Shown: positions 44,937 through 54,733, counted from the stretch's first letter. The stretch: 60,007 bases of DNA from Pseudomonadales bacterium (GCA_028281005.1 JANQKS010000037.1:1-60007); one strand, 5' to 3'. Notes: generated by a model not told the origin, from the letters alone. Program-made: numbers and translations.

Positions 44937-47900
44937 TCACGGCGCGGTGACGGCAGGCCGTGAGCGCCTGCGCAACACAAGCACCATCAGCAGCGCTACC
45001 ACAACCGCGCCAACAACAAAGTAAGGCCAAGGCACACGGCTTTGCGCAGAATCTAGGCTCGCCGCTGTCTGATCCACCTCTGTTTTAATTGACTGTGTCG
45101 CAGCAGCATCCAGCTGTTGCATATCCAACTCATACTGTTCGATCTCTGCGGGAGTCATGCCGTCTTCGAGCATGGCTTGCCGCCGCCGTATGCGTTCTTC
45201 ATTTTGTTTGGCAAACGCTGCTTGTTCGGCTGCCAGCGTGTCAATGGCGCCGCCCATACGACGTTCAATTTCTTGTTGGAAATGCGCCAACATCTCTTCC
45301 GTAACACCAGCGTCGCGCGCTTGCTGCATCAAGTACTGCAGTAAACGCGGGTTGCCACAGGTGATCTCCGAACAGGCTATGCCGTTACGCTGCACACTGT
45401 CGAGGTATTCTTGGGCGAGGTGTTGGCGCACCTCAGCGGGTGCTTCCCAATAACCTTTGCGGGTGGTTTCCAGCATGCGCATGGTCATGTCCTGATAAGC
45501 GTGAGGGGAGGCCTCATCAAAGTAGGCTTGCATGTCCATGTTGTGCCGGTCTAACACATACACTTCGTAGACATCGTTCCACATCCGATCATCCACGGTG
45601 CTGGACGCGGTGGCATCCCACCCCCACAGATACTCAACAAACTGCCGCATCTCCCCGGCGCCGGCATAACCTTCTCCTTGCATCCCTTCGATCCAGGTAG
45701 GATTGAAGTAGCGGGTCCGCATCTCGCTGCCGAGAAACTCATCGATCCCGGTCATATCCGGGCGCGCTGGATTACGTGTGTTGGTGACCACCATAGCCGG
45801 TTGCGTGCCGTCAATACTTTTAATGGCGTTGGCAAGACCACCCATGTACATGTAAAAGTCGTCGTTGTCCAAGCCGCCGTAGAGCATGGTGGAGCTGGAA
45901 TGCACCACGCTGCTGGAGCCCGACAGTGCGATGCGAAACACGTCTTCCATCGGCTCGCCCCAAAAGCCATTGCCAAAACCGTGGCCCATTTTTTTGGTGT
46001 AGTCGTGCGCCAGGCTGATGTCGCTGTCCCAGGTGCCGCTGGCTTCAGCGATGCGTGATACGTTGAGGTTGTAGGTGCCCGGTGCTTCGTCAAAGATGCG
46101 CACCGCCGCGCGTAGCTCAGCCTGCTCAGCCCCATAGCCGAACGCCATCAATTCAGCCTTGGCGGCGAGGAAGTGCTTACGCACGAAGTTGTCTGGTTCA
46201 TCCAGCGTTTTCACCAACTGCACGGCTTTGTCCATCAACATGGTGACGTTGTAGAACATGCCTTCGGCGGCGCTGGCGATGACAATATCGACTCTCGGCC
46301 GATTGAGTTCATCACGCGGGATGACTTCCACGTCCACCACCTTGTCGCGCGCATCCCACACTGGCCGCGTGCCTAATAAATGAAAGATCTGTGATTCGAG
46401 AATACCCTCGTGGCGCATGGTCTCATCTCCCCAGATTACAAAGGAGACTTTTTGCGGCCATTCACCGTGTTTACGCTGGTGTTCTTGCAAAAACTCCTCT
46501 GCCAGCTGCCCTCCGATCCGCCAAGCCGCTTTACTCGGCACTTTATCCGGGTCGATGCCGAAGAAATTTTTGCCCGTGGGATAAGCGTCGGGGTTACGAA
46601 TAGGTTCGCCGCCGGTTCCGCCCGGAACGTAGCCGCCTTGCAGCGCGGTTAATAGCCGCTCTAGCTCCAGCTCTGCTGAGTCGACAATCGCTTGGTTCAT
46701 GCTCGCCGCTAGCGCTTGTTGTTGTGCACGGCTGGCGTCCGGATCGCCGCTGACAATGGCGGCCACGGTACTGGCGCGTTGATCCTCAGTTGGTAGGCGG
46801 CCAAAAGCGTGCAAACCGTAAGGAATGTTCTGTTCTTTGAGGTCTTGCAGGTAATCGAGGATCGTGTGGATGACGTCGTGGTCAAGCACTACTGTGCTGT
46901 CTCGCCGGTCTTGGTGGTGGTGATTATGGCCCCCTGCATGGGTGTGGTCGGTCGGCAACGCTACCGTGCTGCCGTCGGTAGGCAACAGGTCCAGGCCGAG
47001 GTCTTTGTCTATGCCGAGTTTGTTGACCAACTTGATGACATCGTTGCCGTACTCCCGCGCCAATTGCGGGTTTTTACCCAAGTTAGTGTGGTAGCTGTTG
47101 ATGCGTTCCGACAGTTCAGCCAGTTGCGCGTATTGGCCGCCTTGCACAAACGGCGGCACCATATGGTCAATCAACGTAGCCGCGCCACGCCGCCGCGCAA
47201 TCAGCCCTTCACCGACGACGTCAACGTTGTAAGGGTAGATGTGCGGTAGGTCCGCGATCAGCGCTTCAGGTGCGTCGGCATCACTCAGCCCTGTATCTTT
47301 GCCATCCAACCACTCGAGCGTGCCGTGGGTGCCGAGGTGTAAAACCGCATCGGCTTGCAGGGAGTTGCGCAACCACAGATAGGCGGCGGTGTATTGATGA
47401 TGGGGCGCCAGATCGTCGGCGTGGTAAAGCTGCTCATCATCTTCACCCCAACCCCGAATGGGTTGTGGCAACAGGGTGACATTGCCGTATGTGATAGCGG
47501 GCACCACTAGAGCACCGGGCGTGCCCCCTTCGGCCATCAGTTGGGTGTCTGCCGCTGCGCCCCAGTCCGCGTTAATTTTGTTCACGAGCTGCGGATTCAT
47601 CTGTTCCAGCCATGCCTGGTACGTAGGCAGCGGGATGCGAACGAGGTGATCTGCTTGCAGGCGATCCGCCAATTCACCGGGCGCGTAACCGGCAATGTTA
47701 AGCGCGTGTTGGGTGAGTTCTGCCAGCAACGTCTCTTCTGCAAACGGCTCCTCACGATCACCCAAGTCATATCCGGCCGCTTGCAGGTGATTGAGAATGT
47801 GAGCCAGTGAAGCCGGCACATTGAGATAACTGGCGCCGATGGCTGCTTTACCGGCGGGGTAGTTATAAAACAACAACGCCAGCTTCTTTTTATGGCTGGG

Positions 47901-49052
47901 TTTGTCGCGAAGCTGTGCCAGCTTTATAGCCCGCGCTACCGCACGCTGTACACGTGGCTGGATTGGTGTTTGCAAAATCACCGACAAACCGCTGGCGGCA
48001 TCTTGCACGCGTTCACGGCTACCGACAACGGTGGGTGCAATGAGCCCGGCCAGCTCCGGCGCCGCCACTTGAAAGGTACCTTCGAACAGGGACAAGCCAC
48101 TGTCGGACGCCCGCCACTCAGCTTCGCTGCGCCCGTATAACGTGACCAAGTTGATGATGGGTATGTCCACCTCGCGCAGCAGCGCCGAGGAATCTGGTTG
48201 CGCAAAACGAAACAAAAAGGCCAACACCACGTCTGCGCGGCGTTGACCTTGCCCATCGAGCAAAAGCTTAGCGGTGGCGGTGTGGCCTGGGTAACCAAAA
48301 TAGGGAATCGCCTGGGCGCCTTGTGCTTCAATCTCTGCAACCAAGGCATCGACGATGGCCATTTCATTGCCGTAAAAGTTTGCGCGGTAAAAACCAATGG
48401 CGATCCGCGGCACGTCCGCAGGCAGGTTTTGTGTTTGTTGACGCCAAGTATCAAACGCCTCCCAATCAGGAAATACTTGGCCGCCATCTTCACTCGGGTA
48501 GTAGAAACCTTCCGCTAAAGTGGGCGCGGGGGTAGGGACCGTAATACCCACACCGGTTTGGCGCAGCGCAAACTTTAATAACCCCACGTGATTGGCCAGG
48601 CCGGAAGCGGCCCAGAACGCCCGTGGGGTGTCATGCCAGGTGACGCCACGTTCGCTGTATTGTTCCGGCAGCATCAGACCTTGACCGACGCCCACCACCA
48701 CGCCGCCGCGTTGGCGAATCTGATCTATTAGATTCGCGTCATGGGTGGCATCGAAGCGCGCCATCATCTGCTCGTTCATGACGTCGTAGACCAACACGTC
48801 AACGGACAACAGATCTTCCGCTACCACCTCATCAAAAGTGGATTCGGTCAGGATGGTGAGCCGTGTGCGGGAGGCGAGTTCCGGCTGCTCTTGCTGCAAC
48901 TGCCGGTAAGACGCCACGGTGACAGGCATCTGCCCGTCGGAAAACAGATAACCAATGTGTATGTCCGCAGATTGCCCCCGCGCAGCAGCGGCGGAGCAGA
49001 GTAGGGCGGCGAAGGTCATGCAGAGCAGGGATACTGCAGTTTTGCTCATCAC
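44937..49052 (-). CDS. cobN: Exported, membrane-anchored CobN-type chelatase homologue
   Basis: This 1371-residue protein shows CobN/BchH-type features along its length (LHLGTHGTLEWLDGKDTGLS, YPTGKNFFGIDPDKVPSKAA, TYNLNVSRIAEASGTW, YLWGWDATASSTVDDRMWND). Unlike cytoplasmic CobN, it starts with a signal peptide (MMSKTAVSLLCMTFAALLCS, then AAARG) and ends with a coiled coil (about 1255-1338), one membrane helix (PYFVVGAVVVALLMVLVL) and an Arg-rich tail. It should face the periplasm. A His-rich loop, HTHAGGHNHHH, near residue 705 could bind metal. No cobS or cobT is present. It is divergent from riboswitch-controlled btuB. Role in metal insertion or removal at corrinoids or haems is inferred. 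Confidence 0.88.
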   Translation of the reverse strand: MMSKTAVSLLCMTFAALLCSAAAARGQSADIHIGYLFSDGQMPVTVASYRQLQQEQPELASRTRLTILTESTFDEVVAEDLLSVDVLVYDVMNEQMMARFDATHDANLIDQIRQRGGVVVGVGQGLMLPEQYSERGVTWHDTPRAFWAASGLANHVGLLKFALRQTGVGITVPTPAPTLAEGFYYPSEDGGQVFPDWEAFDTWRQQTQNLPADVPRIAIGFYRANFYGNEMAIVDALVAEIEAQGAQAIPYFGYPGHTATAKLLLDGQGQRRADVVLAFLFRFAQPDSSALLREVDIPIINLVTLYGRSEAEWRASDSGLSLFEGTFQVAAPELAGLIAPTVVGSRERVQDAASGLSVILQTPIQPRVQRAVARAIKLAQLRDKPSHKKKLALLFYNYPAGKAAIGASYLNVPASLAHILNHLQAAGYDLGDREEPFAEETLLAELTQHALNIAGYAPGELADRLQADHLVRIPLPTYQAWLEQMNPQLVNKINADWGAAADTQLMAEGGTPGALVVPAITYGNVTLLPQPIRGWGEDDEQLYHADDLAPHHQYTAAYLWLRNSLQADAVLHLGTHGTLEWLDGKDTGLSDADAPEALIADLPHIYPYNVDVVGEGLIARRRGAATLIDHMVPPFVQGGQYAQLAELSERINSYHTNLGKNPQLAREYGNDVIKLVNKLGIDKDLGLDLLPTDGSTVALPTDHTHAGGHNHHHQDRRDSTVVLDHDVIHTILDYLQDLKEQNIPYGLHAFGRLPTEDQRASTVAAIVSGDPDASRAQQQALAASMNQAIVDSAELELERLLTALQGGYVPGGTGGEPIRNPDAYPTGKNFFGIDPDKVPSKAAWRIGGQLAEEFLQEHQRKHGEWPQKVSFVIWGDETMRHEGILESQIFHLLGTRPVWDARDKVVDVEVIPRDELNRPRVDIVIASAAEGMFYNVTMLMDKAVQLVKTLDEPDNFVRKHFLAAKAELMAFGYGAEQAELRAAVRIFDEAPGTYNLNVSRIAEASGTWDSDISLAHDYTKKMGHGFGNGFWGEPMEDVFRIALSGSSSVVHSSSTMLYGGLDNDDFYMYMGGLANAIKSIDGTQPAMVVTNTRNPARPDMTGIDEFLGSEMRTRYFNPTWIEGMQGEGYAGAGEMRQFVEYLWGWDATASSTVDDRMWNDVYEVYVLDRHNMDMQAYFDEASPHAYQDMTMRMLETTRKGYWEAPAEVRQHLAQEYLDSVQRNGIACSEITCGNPRLLQYLMQQARDAGVTEEMLAHFQQEIERRMGGAIDTLAAEQAAFAKQNEERIRRRQAMLEDGMTPAEIEQYELDMQQLDAAATQSIKTEVDQTAASLDSAQSRVPWPYFVVGAVVVALLMVLVLRRRSRPAVTAP

Positions 49053-49167
49053 AACTTGAATGGTGGGCGTTTGCCTTAAGTGAATACGTTACCTATTATG
49101 CCTGGGTTTCTAAGCACCCGCTTGCCACAAACTGTCAACTGTTTGAGAGGCAATGTTGATAAACAAG

Positions 49168-49358
49168 CGTTGGGTGTACGGGCGGAGACCCGGGAAACGA
49201 GTGGAGAGGCGGATGTCCGGGAAATCAGTGTAAATCTGATACTGGCCTCGCAACGGTAATTGCAGTGATGGCGACCTTATCCAGCCACTGTGCGCATGCA
49301 TGGGAAGGCAGGTGGCCAAGCTTCGGCTTTAGCGCATAAGTCCGTAGACCGATTCGCA
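49168..49358 (+). promoter_or_regulatory. Cobalamin riboswitch 2
   Basis: Ordered conserved blocks: GGGAAATCAGTGTAAATCTG, ACTGGCCTCGCAACGGTAA, GCCACTG (49284-49290), GGGAAGG and the B12 box AAGTCCGTAGACCGATTCGC (49338-49357). The leader then has CCGCT/AGCGG arms before the ribosome site GAGGAG (49398-49403) of btuB. The arrangement fits translational repression of btuB, and perhaps of the genes after it, by cobalamin. Confidence 0.96.
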
Positions 49359-49412
49359 CCTCAATCTTGAACACACCGCTCGAGGAAAAGCGGATGCGAG
49401 GAGTATTGTTTT

Positions 49413-51362
49413 ATGCATTCTGAATCACACAAGGCGTTGACCGCCCAGGTGCGACCGTGGCTGATGTTCGGCGCGGTGGCATCCTCTTTGGCCCTACCCG
49501 CGGCACAGGCCGACGAGTCGCAATCGGCCAACCAAATAGAAGATGAAATGGTGGTGGTCGGTTCACGTCTACCCACAGAGCCGTACAAGATTGGCCGTTC
49601 CATTTCGGTCCTTGATGAACAGCAGATCGATGATCTGGGTTATGAATACGGCGCCGATCTGTTCCGTTTTGTGCCTGGCATGGCGGTGAGCCGTACTGGC
49701 GGCTACGGCGGCCTCACCCAGATTCGTATCCGCGGTGCGGAAGGTAACCACACGTTGGTGTTGATTGATGGCGTCGATGTGTCAAAAACATCGGGCGGTG
49801 AATATGACATGTCTGCGCTGTTGAGTGCTGATATTGAACGCATAGAAGTGTTGCGCGGTCCGCAGAGCGGCTTGTACGGCTCGAATCCCATTGGTGGTGT
49901 GATCAACATCGTCACGCGCCAACCCGAGGCAGGGTTTGGGCTGGATGTGGAACTAGAGGCGGGAGAAAACGACACACGCCATGGTTCACTATCGATTTCC
50001 GGCGGGACGGACACATTGCGTGGCCGTCTGACCTACGCACAGCGACGCTCCGAGTTCAACATCTCGGAAACCGGCAGCGAAGACGATGAAGACGATAATC
50101 GCACGTTGAGCGGCCGGGTGCTGTTTGATCCAAGCGATAATCTCTCGTTCGAAGTGTTCGGCAGGTACACCGAGAAGGACACAGAGACCGACGGTGCTCC
50201 GCAAGGTGTGGCGGTGGACACAAGCTCTTTTTCGAACACCGAAGATCTGAGTATGGGTGCCAAGGGGACGATCCGCCTCGCGGACGGACGTTCCGTCACC
50301 GGTGTGTCGGTGGCACGTTCAGAGTTTGAATTGGACACCGGCCCCTCCTTCGGTAACGAAGGGGAACGCGATGACGTGCGATTCGATACCAGTTGGCAAT
50401 GGCAGGAAGGCGATGGACTGCAGCAGCGCTCCACGTTGTTCATGCAATGGGAATCAGAGGAGTTTCGCAACAAAACACCTTCTTTCCCGAGCCAAGTGCC
50501 TACCCAGGATCGCGATCTATTTGGCTTCGGTTTAGAGCACCAGATTGCTTTAAATGATGCTCTTTTTATCAATGCCAATGTACGCCGCGACAACAACGAT
50601 GATTTTGATGACAACACGACTTATGCGGTTGATGTTTCATATCGTTTGCTCGAATCTGGTACCCGTCTTCATGCCAGCTATGGTAAGGCGGTCACTAATC
50701 CCGATTTCTTCCAACAATTTGGCTTCGTTCCCGAGTTTTTTGCGGGCAACCCGGACCTGATTCCCGAAGAATCCAAAGGCTGGGATGTTGGAGTTGAACA
50801 GGCTTTCCTCGACGGTAGCCTGGTGTTGGACATCACCTATTTTGATGCAGAGCTTACTGATGAGATTCAAGGCTCCTTCCTACCGGCGCTCGGCCTGGGA
50901 ACGGTAGTCAACGGCAATGGAGACAGCACCCGAGAAGGCTTGGAAATTTCCGCCAACTGGATGCCTACGGCAGCTACCACATTTAACGCCACCTATACCT
51001 ATACCGACGCTGAAGAGCCGAGCGGTGAGGAAGTGCGGCGTCCGGAACACATGGCGAGCTTGAGTGTGGTGCATGCGTTTGTGGACGGCCGCCTAAGGAT
51101 CGCGGGCGGGTTGATCTATAACGGTGAGCAGTTGGACAGAGACTTTCGAAATTCCTCGCCCGCCAATGGTTTCGCCTTTGAGATCATTGAGCTCGATAGC
51201 TACACCCTGGCTAATGTGAACATCACCTACGACATCACAGAAGAACTTGAGGTGTTTGCCCGGGTTGAAAATCTCTTTGATGACGATTATCAGGAAGTGT
51301 TTGGCTACGCTACCCCTGGCCGCGCGGCGTATGCGGGTGTGCGCTACCGTTTCCGCAACTAA
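49413..51362 (+). CDS. btuB: TonB-dependent cobalamin receptor BtuB
   Basis: This 649-residue protein has a signal peptide ending LPAAQADE, a TonB box (EDEMVVVGSRLPTEPYKIGR), a plug (IEVLRGPQSGLYGSNPIGGV) and a barrel ending GVRYRFRN. The cobalamin riboswitch directly upstream supports corrinoid as ligand. It mediates outer-membrane uptake powered by TonB-ExbBD. It is divergent from the cobN homologue and followed by DUF1800 after a strong hairpin. Confidence 0.94.
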   Translation: MHSESHKALTAQVRPWLMFGAVASSLALPAAQADESQSANQIEDEMVVVGSRLPTEPYKIGRSISVLDEQQIDDLGYEYGADLFRFVPGMAVSRTGGYGGLTQIRIRGAEGNHTLVLIDGVDVSKTSGGEYDMSALLSADIERIEVLRGPQSGLYGSNPIGGVINIVTRQPEAGFGLDVELEAGENDTRHGSLSISGGTDTLRGRLTYAQRRSEFNISETGSEDDEDDNRTLSGRVLFDPSDNLSFEVFGRYTEKDTETDGAPQGVAVDTSSFSNTEDLSMGAKGTIRLADGRSVTGVSVARSEFELDTGPSFGNEGERDDVRFDTSWQWQEGDGLQQRSTLFMQWESEEFRNKTPSFPSQVPTQDRDLFGFGLEHQIALNDALFINANVRRDNNDDFDDNTTYAVDVSYRLLESGTRLHASYGKAVTNPDFFQQFGFVPEFFAGNPDLIPEESKGWDVGVEQAFLDGSLVLDITYFDAELTDEIQGSFLPALGLGTVVNGNGDSTREGLEISANWMPTAATTFNATYTYTDAEEPSGEEVRRPEHMASLSVVHAFVDGRLRIAGGLIYNGEQLDRDFRNSSPANGFAFEIIELDSYTLANVNITYDITEELEVFARVENLFDDDYQEVFGYATPGRAAYAGVRYRFRN

Positions 51363-51376
51363 CGGCTTGAGTATAG

Positions 51377-51401
51377 CCCAGCGGCGCATCGCGCCGCTGG
51401 G
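51377..51401 (+). promoter_or_regulatory. Strong hairpin between btuB and DUF1800
   Basis: CCCAGCGGCGC (51377-51387) pairs perfectly with GCGCCGCTGGG (51391-51401) over an ATC loop. No U-tract follows, so it is not a classical terminator. The 3' arm can also join a second weak stem (CTGG/CCAG, 51397-51414) ending at the DUF1800 start. It may stabilise the upstream mRNA or tune downstream expression. Confidence 0.55.
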
Positions 51402-51415
51402 TTGCGAAACCAGCA

Positions 51416-52900
51416 ATGAACTCGCTCGATAGCGCTGCACTGACTCCAGAATTAGGCAAGCACCTCTTACGAAGGTGGGCGTTCGCCGCAACGCCTGATC
51501 TGCAGGCCGCTATTGCAAACAAGTCTGTGCACCAGGCAGTGGACCTTCTCTTGGCGCAAAACATAGCCGCGCCGCTACCTTCTACGCCGGACTTTATCCC
51601 GGACACCTGGGTCAATCCGGCATTACGCTTAACGACCACCAGCCTTGCCGAGTTGGATGAAAACTCCGCCCGCGCGTCTGCGCAAAGCAAACGCTTAGCT
51701 CGGCAGGTGGAACAGGCTTGGCTTAAAGAACTGCTAGAGACCGCGGCACCAATGCGAGAGAACATGACGCTGTTTTTTCATGGCGCGTTTGGCGGTTCTT
51801 ATCGAGTGATTGGCGCGGGCAAAGCCCTGTGGTTACATTTGGAACGCTTGCGTCGCCATGCTCTGGGCCGCATTCCGGATCTACTAGAGTCGTTGGTCCT
51901 TGACCCTGCGATGATGATTCAGTACGAATATGACGAAAGTCGCCGTGAGCTGCCTTCGTTGCGTGCAGCCAATCGGATTCTGGATTATTGGTTGGTGGGC
52001 GAAGGCAACTACTCGCACAACGATGCGGAGCAATTGGCGCGCGCATTAACCGGTTGGGTGCTGCAGGCGCCGCCGGGGGTAACCGCGCCCGTTAACGTAG
52101 ATCCGCGCGGCTCGCGCAACAATCGCCGCACTGGTTTACATGTCGCTTTCCACCCGGAGTATTTCGATCAACGGGAAAAGACGATTCTGGGTCTTACCGG
52201 CCGCTTTGACGCCCCAGCCGCGGTGCGCGCATTGGCAATGCATCCGCTTTGTGCCACACATTATGCGTCGCTGCTGATCGACTACTTCGGTGTAGAAGAT
52301 GCTAACGGTCGTTTGCGAAAAGCGCTGACTGACACCTACCTTACAAGCCGCGGCGACGTACAAGCGCTATTGCGGGAGATGGCCGCGGCGGATGAGTTTT
52401 GGTCTGACGCCAGCCGTTGGCGTTTGGTTAAGAGCCCCGTGCATTTGGCCGTGGGAGCGCATAGGGCCATCGGTCTTGCGGCGGAAGACCTATCGGGTCT
52501 AAGCGATTGGCTCAAAGCGTCCGGCCAAACGTTATTTGATAGCCCAAGCCGCGGCGAGCAAAGGTGGCCAACCGATATCGGATGGCTAGAGCCTGCAGGT
52601 CGCCTCGCGGCGCGATATCAATTGGGTGATGCAGTCTTTGGCCGACAGATCGCCTGGGGTGTGCGCACTGCAGAAAAGCCGTCGGCTCAGAACGTGGCGG
52701 AAATCCCGGCATGGATCGAGGAGCTTGCTGGTTTAGACAATGGCGCGATCGCGATGGAAGTAGTGTTAGAGCGGCTTGACCCAGCGCCAGGTCTAGAGAC
52801 TGATCAATTGGAGAACTTGCTGGACTCGCAGCAGGATACTGCAAGCGTGATCACCGCTGTCCAACACGTGGTCAGTTCAGCCGCCTACCAGCTGGCTTGA
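51416..52900 (+). CDS. DUF1800 family protein
   Basis: This 494-residue protein has the family signatures HLLRRWAFAATPDL near the start, MTLFFHGAFGG, YDESRRELPSLRAANRILDY and a late LRKALTDTYLTSRGDVQALL. DUF1800 proteins are usually encoded directly before DUF1501, as here; their biochemical role is unknown and the known pairs are thought to be envelope-associated. No signal peptide is visible. The ribosome site is weak. Placement after btuB suggests a link to corrinoid acquisition. Confidence 0.88.
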   Translation: MNSLDSAALTPELGKHLLRRWAFAATPDLQAAIANKSVHQAVDLLLAQNIAAPLPSTPDFIPDTWVNPALRLTTTSLAELDENSARASAQSKRLARQVEQAWLKELLETAAPMRENMTLFFHGAFGGSYRVIGAGKALWLHLERLRRHALGRIPDLLESLVLDPAMMIQYEYDESRRELPSLRAANRILDYWLVGEGNYSHNDAEQLARALTGWVLQAPPGVTAPVNVDPRGSRNNRRTGLHVAFHPEYFDQREKTILGLTGRFDAPAAVRALAMHPLCATHYASLLIDYFGVEDANGRLRKALTDTYLTSRGDVQALLREMAAADEFWSDASRWRLVKSPVHLAVGAHRAIGLAAEDLSGLSDWLKASGQTLFDSPSRGEQRWPTDIGWLEPAGRLAARYQLGDAVFGRQIAWGVRTAEKPSAQNVAEIPAWIEELAGLDNGAIAMEVVLERLDPAPGLETDQLENLLDSQQDTASVITAVQHVVSSAAYQLA

Positions 52901-52994
52901 TGGTGTGTGGGTTGCATACACTAAGTGCTGGATGGATGACCGATTCGTGATGGATGCGTAACAGACACGTAACAGATAAGAGGACACAAAGCTG

Positions 52995-54191
52995 ATGAAT
53001 CGCCGCGATTATCTGCACCTAGCCGCACTGTTACCGACCGTGCCAATGCTGTCGGCAATCACGGGCTGTGCAGCCTCAAATCGTTCTAGTCTCAAGCCAG
53101 ACTCACCGAAGCGTTTGGTTGTGATTCGGCTTGCCGGTGGGAACGACGCGCTGAGTACCGTGGTGCCCTTTCGCGACGATGTTTACTACCAGGCTCGACC
53201 CAATATAGCGCTGCCACCGCAGACGCTCCTAAAGCTGGACGGAAACGACCAAGGGTTACATCCGGCACTGATTGAGTTCAAACAACTGATGGACGAGGGC
53301 TGGGCTGGGGTCATCCAGAACGTCGGCTACCCCAATGCCTCCCGCTCTCACAGCCGCGGTACGCAAATCTGGTCCACCGGCACCACTACACGGCCAGCGC
53401 CAAACAGCGGATGGTTGGGCCGCTGGGCAGATGAAGATGTACAGAGTGGCTTGGTTGCGGGATTTACCCTCGGTGACGACCAAGGATTAGCCTTACAATC
53501 ACACGCGCGGCGTACCCAAATGGTGGCTCACCCAGAAACCCTGCGCGAGCTTGCTGCCACGGAATTTGCCACAAACGCAGTACGTCCAGCGTCTAAACTT
53601 GAACGTATCCGCCAGGTGGAAAACCATCTCGTTTCATCTGCTGCGCAATTTGCGCGTGCCAGCAAAGCCTCTGGCAACCGCTATCCCTATCCGGACACAG
53701 ACTTTGGCGCCGCGTTGCGTTGGGCGGCTAACCTCATCGAGACCGGAAGCACCGCGCAAGTATTCCATGTCACCTTGGGCTCCTTTGAGACGGGGTTTTC
53801 GTTTGACACCCACCTGCACCAACTGGCCGCCCACGAATCGCTTTACGCCGAGCTGGGCGGCGGATTGAAAGCATTCACCGCACAATTACGGAAAACAGGA
53901 AGCTGGGACGACACGCTGGTCATGACCTACTCCGAGTTTGGCCGCCAGGTGGCTGAAAACAACCGAAACGGTACCGAACACGGTGACGCTGGCGTGATGT
54001 TTGTTGCTGGTGGTGAGGTTGCTTCAGGCCTCCACGGCCAGGCACCGCATCTGGCCGAGGTCAGAAACAGCGGGCTAAAACCCGAAGTGGATTTTCGCGG
54101 TATCTTCGCCACTGTGTTGCAACAATGGCTAGACGCCGATGCCGAGAGAATTCTCGGCGCTTCGATTGCACCAGTTCCATTTCTCGTTTAA
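52995..54191 (+). CDS. DUF1501 family protein with Tat-like lipoprotein signal
   Basis: This 398-residue protein has the N-terminus MNRRDYLHLAALLPTVPMLS, with an RR pair and a lipobox ITGC (C25), pointing to Tat export and lipid anchoring. The family core is VVIRLAGGNDALSTVVPF, RSHSRGTQIWSTG, TLGSFETGFSFDTH and MTYSEFGRQVAENNRNGTEH with HGDAGVMFVAGG, resembling the alkaline phosphatase/sulfatase superfamily. A ribosome site, AGAGGACAC, precedes it. It forms the standard pair with DUF1800 upstream. Confidence 0.9.
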   Translation: MNRRDYLHLAALLPTVPMLSAITGCAASNRSSLKPDSPKRLVVIRLAGGNDALSTVVPFRDDVYYQARPNIALPPQTLLKLDGNDQGLHPALIEFKQLMDEGWAGVIQNVGYPNASRSHSRGTQIWSTGTTTRPAPNSGWLGRWADEDVQSGLVAGFTLGDDQGLALQSHARRTQMVAHPETLRELAATEFATNAVRPASKLERIRQVENHLVSSAAQFARASKASGNRYPYPDTDFGAALRWAANLIETGSTAQVFHVTLGSFETGFSFDTHLHQLAAHESLYAELGGGLKAFTAQLRKTGSWDDTLVMTYSEFGRQVAENNRNGTEHGDAGVMFVAGGEVASGLHGQAPHLAEVRNSGLKPEVDFRGIFATVLQQWLDADAERILGASIAPVPFLV

Positions 54192-54247
54192 CAAGCGTGT
54201 AACCGTCGGTTTTTGAAACATCCATGAATGTACGAGGTGAGGATCGC

Positions 54248-54721
54248 ATGAACAGTTTTTCAGCACGTCAACCGGCCGCAATGCTGACGCGGCCTATCCG
54301 CTATATCTTGATGTTGGCGAGCTTGCCTCTGTTATTCGTGCCGTTGGCGCTGAACGCGACAGATGGATCAAGCAACGCACTGCAAGGCACCTGGACAGTG
54401 ATAGCCGGTGAACACGGCGGGCGCCCAATGGACGCCATGAACGGTGGGACCATGAAGATCGAAGGTGATCGGTTCCGTATCGACACCAGTGCCGGTAACC
54501 TGTTGGTAGGGGAACTGATTCTGGATGAAACCCGTGCACCTGCGGTCATGGTCATGCAGCATGATAACGGCCTGCGCTGGGACGCCATTTACGAAGTCGA
54601 GGGCGACGACTTCCGCATGAACTACATCGATACCAGCGGCCCAGACCCGCTGCCGGAGATATTCAGAACCTCGGAGGAGACTGAAGCGACGGTGGTGGTG
54701 TTGAAGCGAGCAGAATCTTAA
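54248..54721 (+). CDS. Secreted TIGR03067-like domain protein
   Basis: I use the ATG at 54248 because GAGGTGAGG lies just before it. A signal peptide (YILMLASLPLLFVPLALNA) precedes LQGTWTVIAGEHGGRPMDAM, IEGDRFRIDTSAGNLLVGEL and the C-terminal VVVLKRAE, the pattern of the small beta-barrel TIGR03067 domain. The family is frequent in planctomycetes and occasional elsewhere. It closes the btuB-DUF1800-DUF1501 series, 56 bases after the DUF1501 stop. Function unknown. Confidence 0.7.
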   Translation: MNSFSARQPAAMLTRPIRYILMLASLPLLFVPLALNATDGSSNALQGTWTVIAGEHGGRPMDAMNGGTMKIEGDRFRIDTSAGNLLVGELILDETRAPAVMVMQHDNGLRWDAIYEVEGDDFRMNYIDTSGPDPLPEIFRTSEETEATVVVLKRAES

Positions 54722-54733
54722 CACCGGGATTCA

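Noticed and set aside
51377-51401. Rho-independent terminator after btuB
   Set aside because: The stem is strong but is followed by TTGCG rather than a U-tract, so read-through into DUF1800 is more likely.
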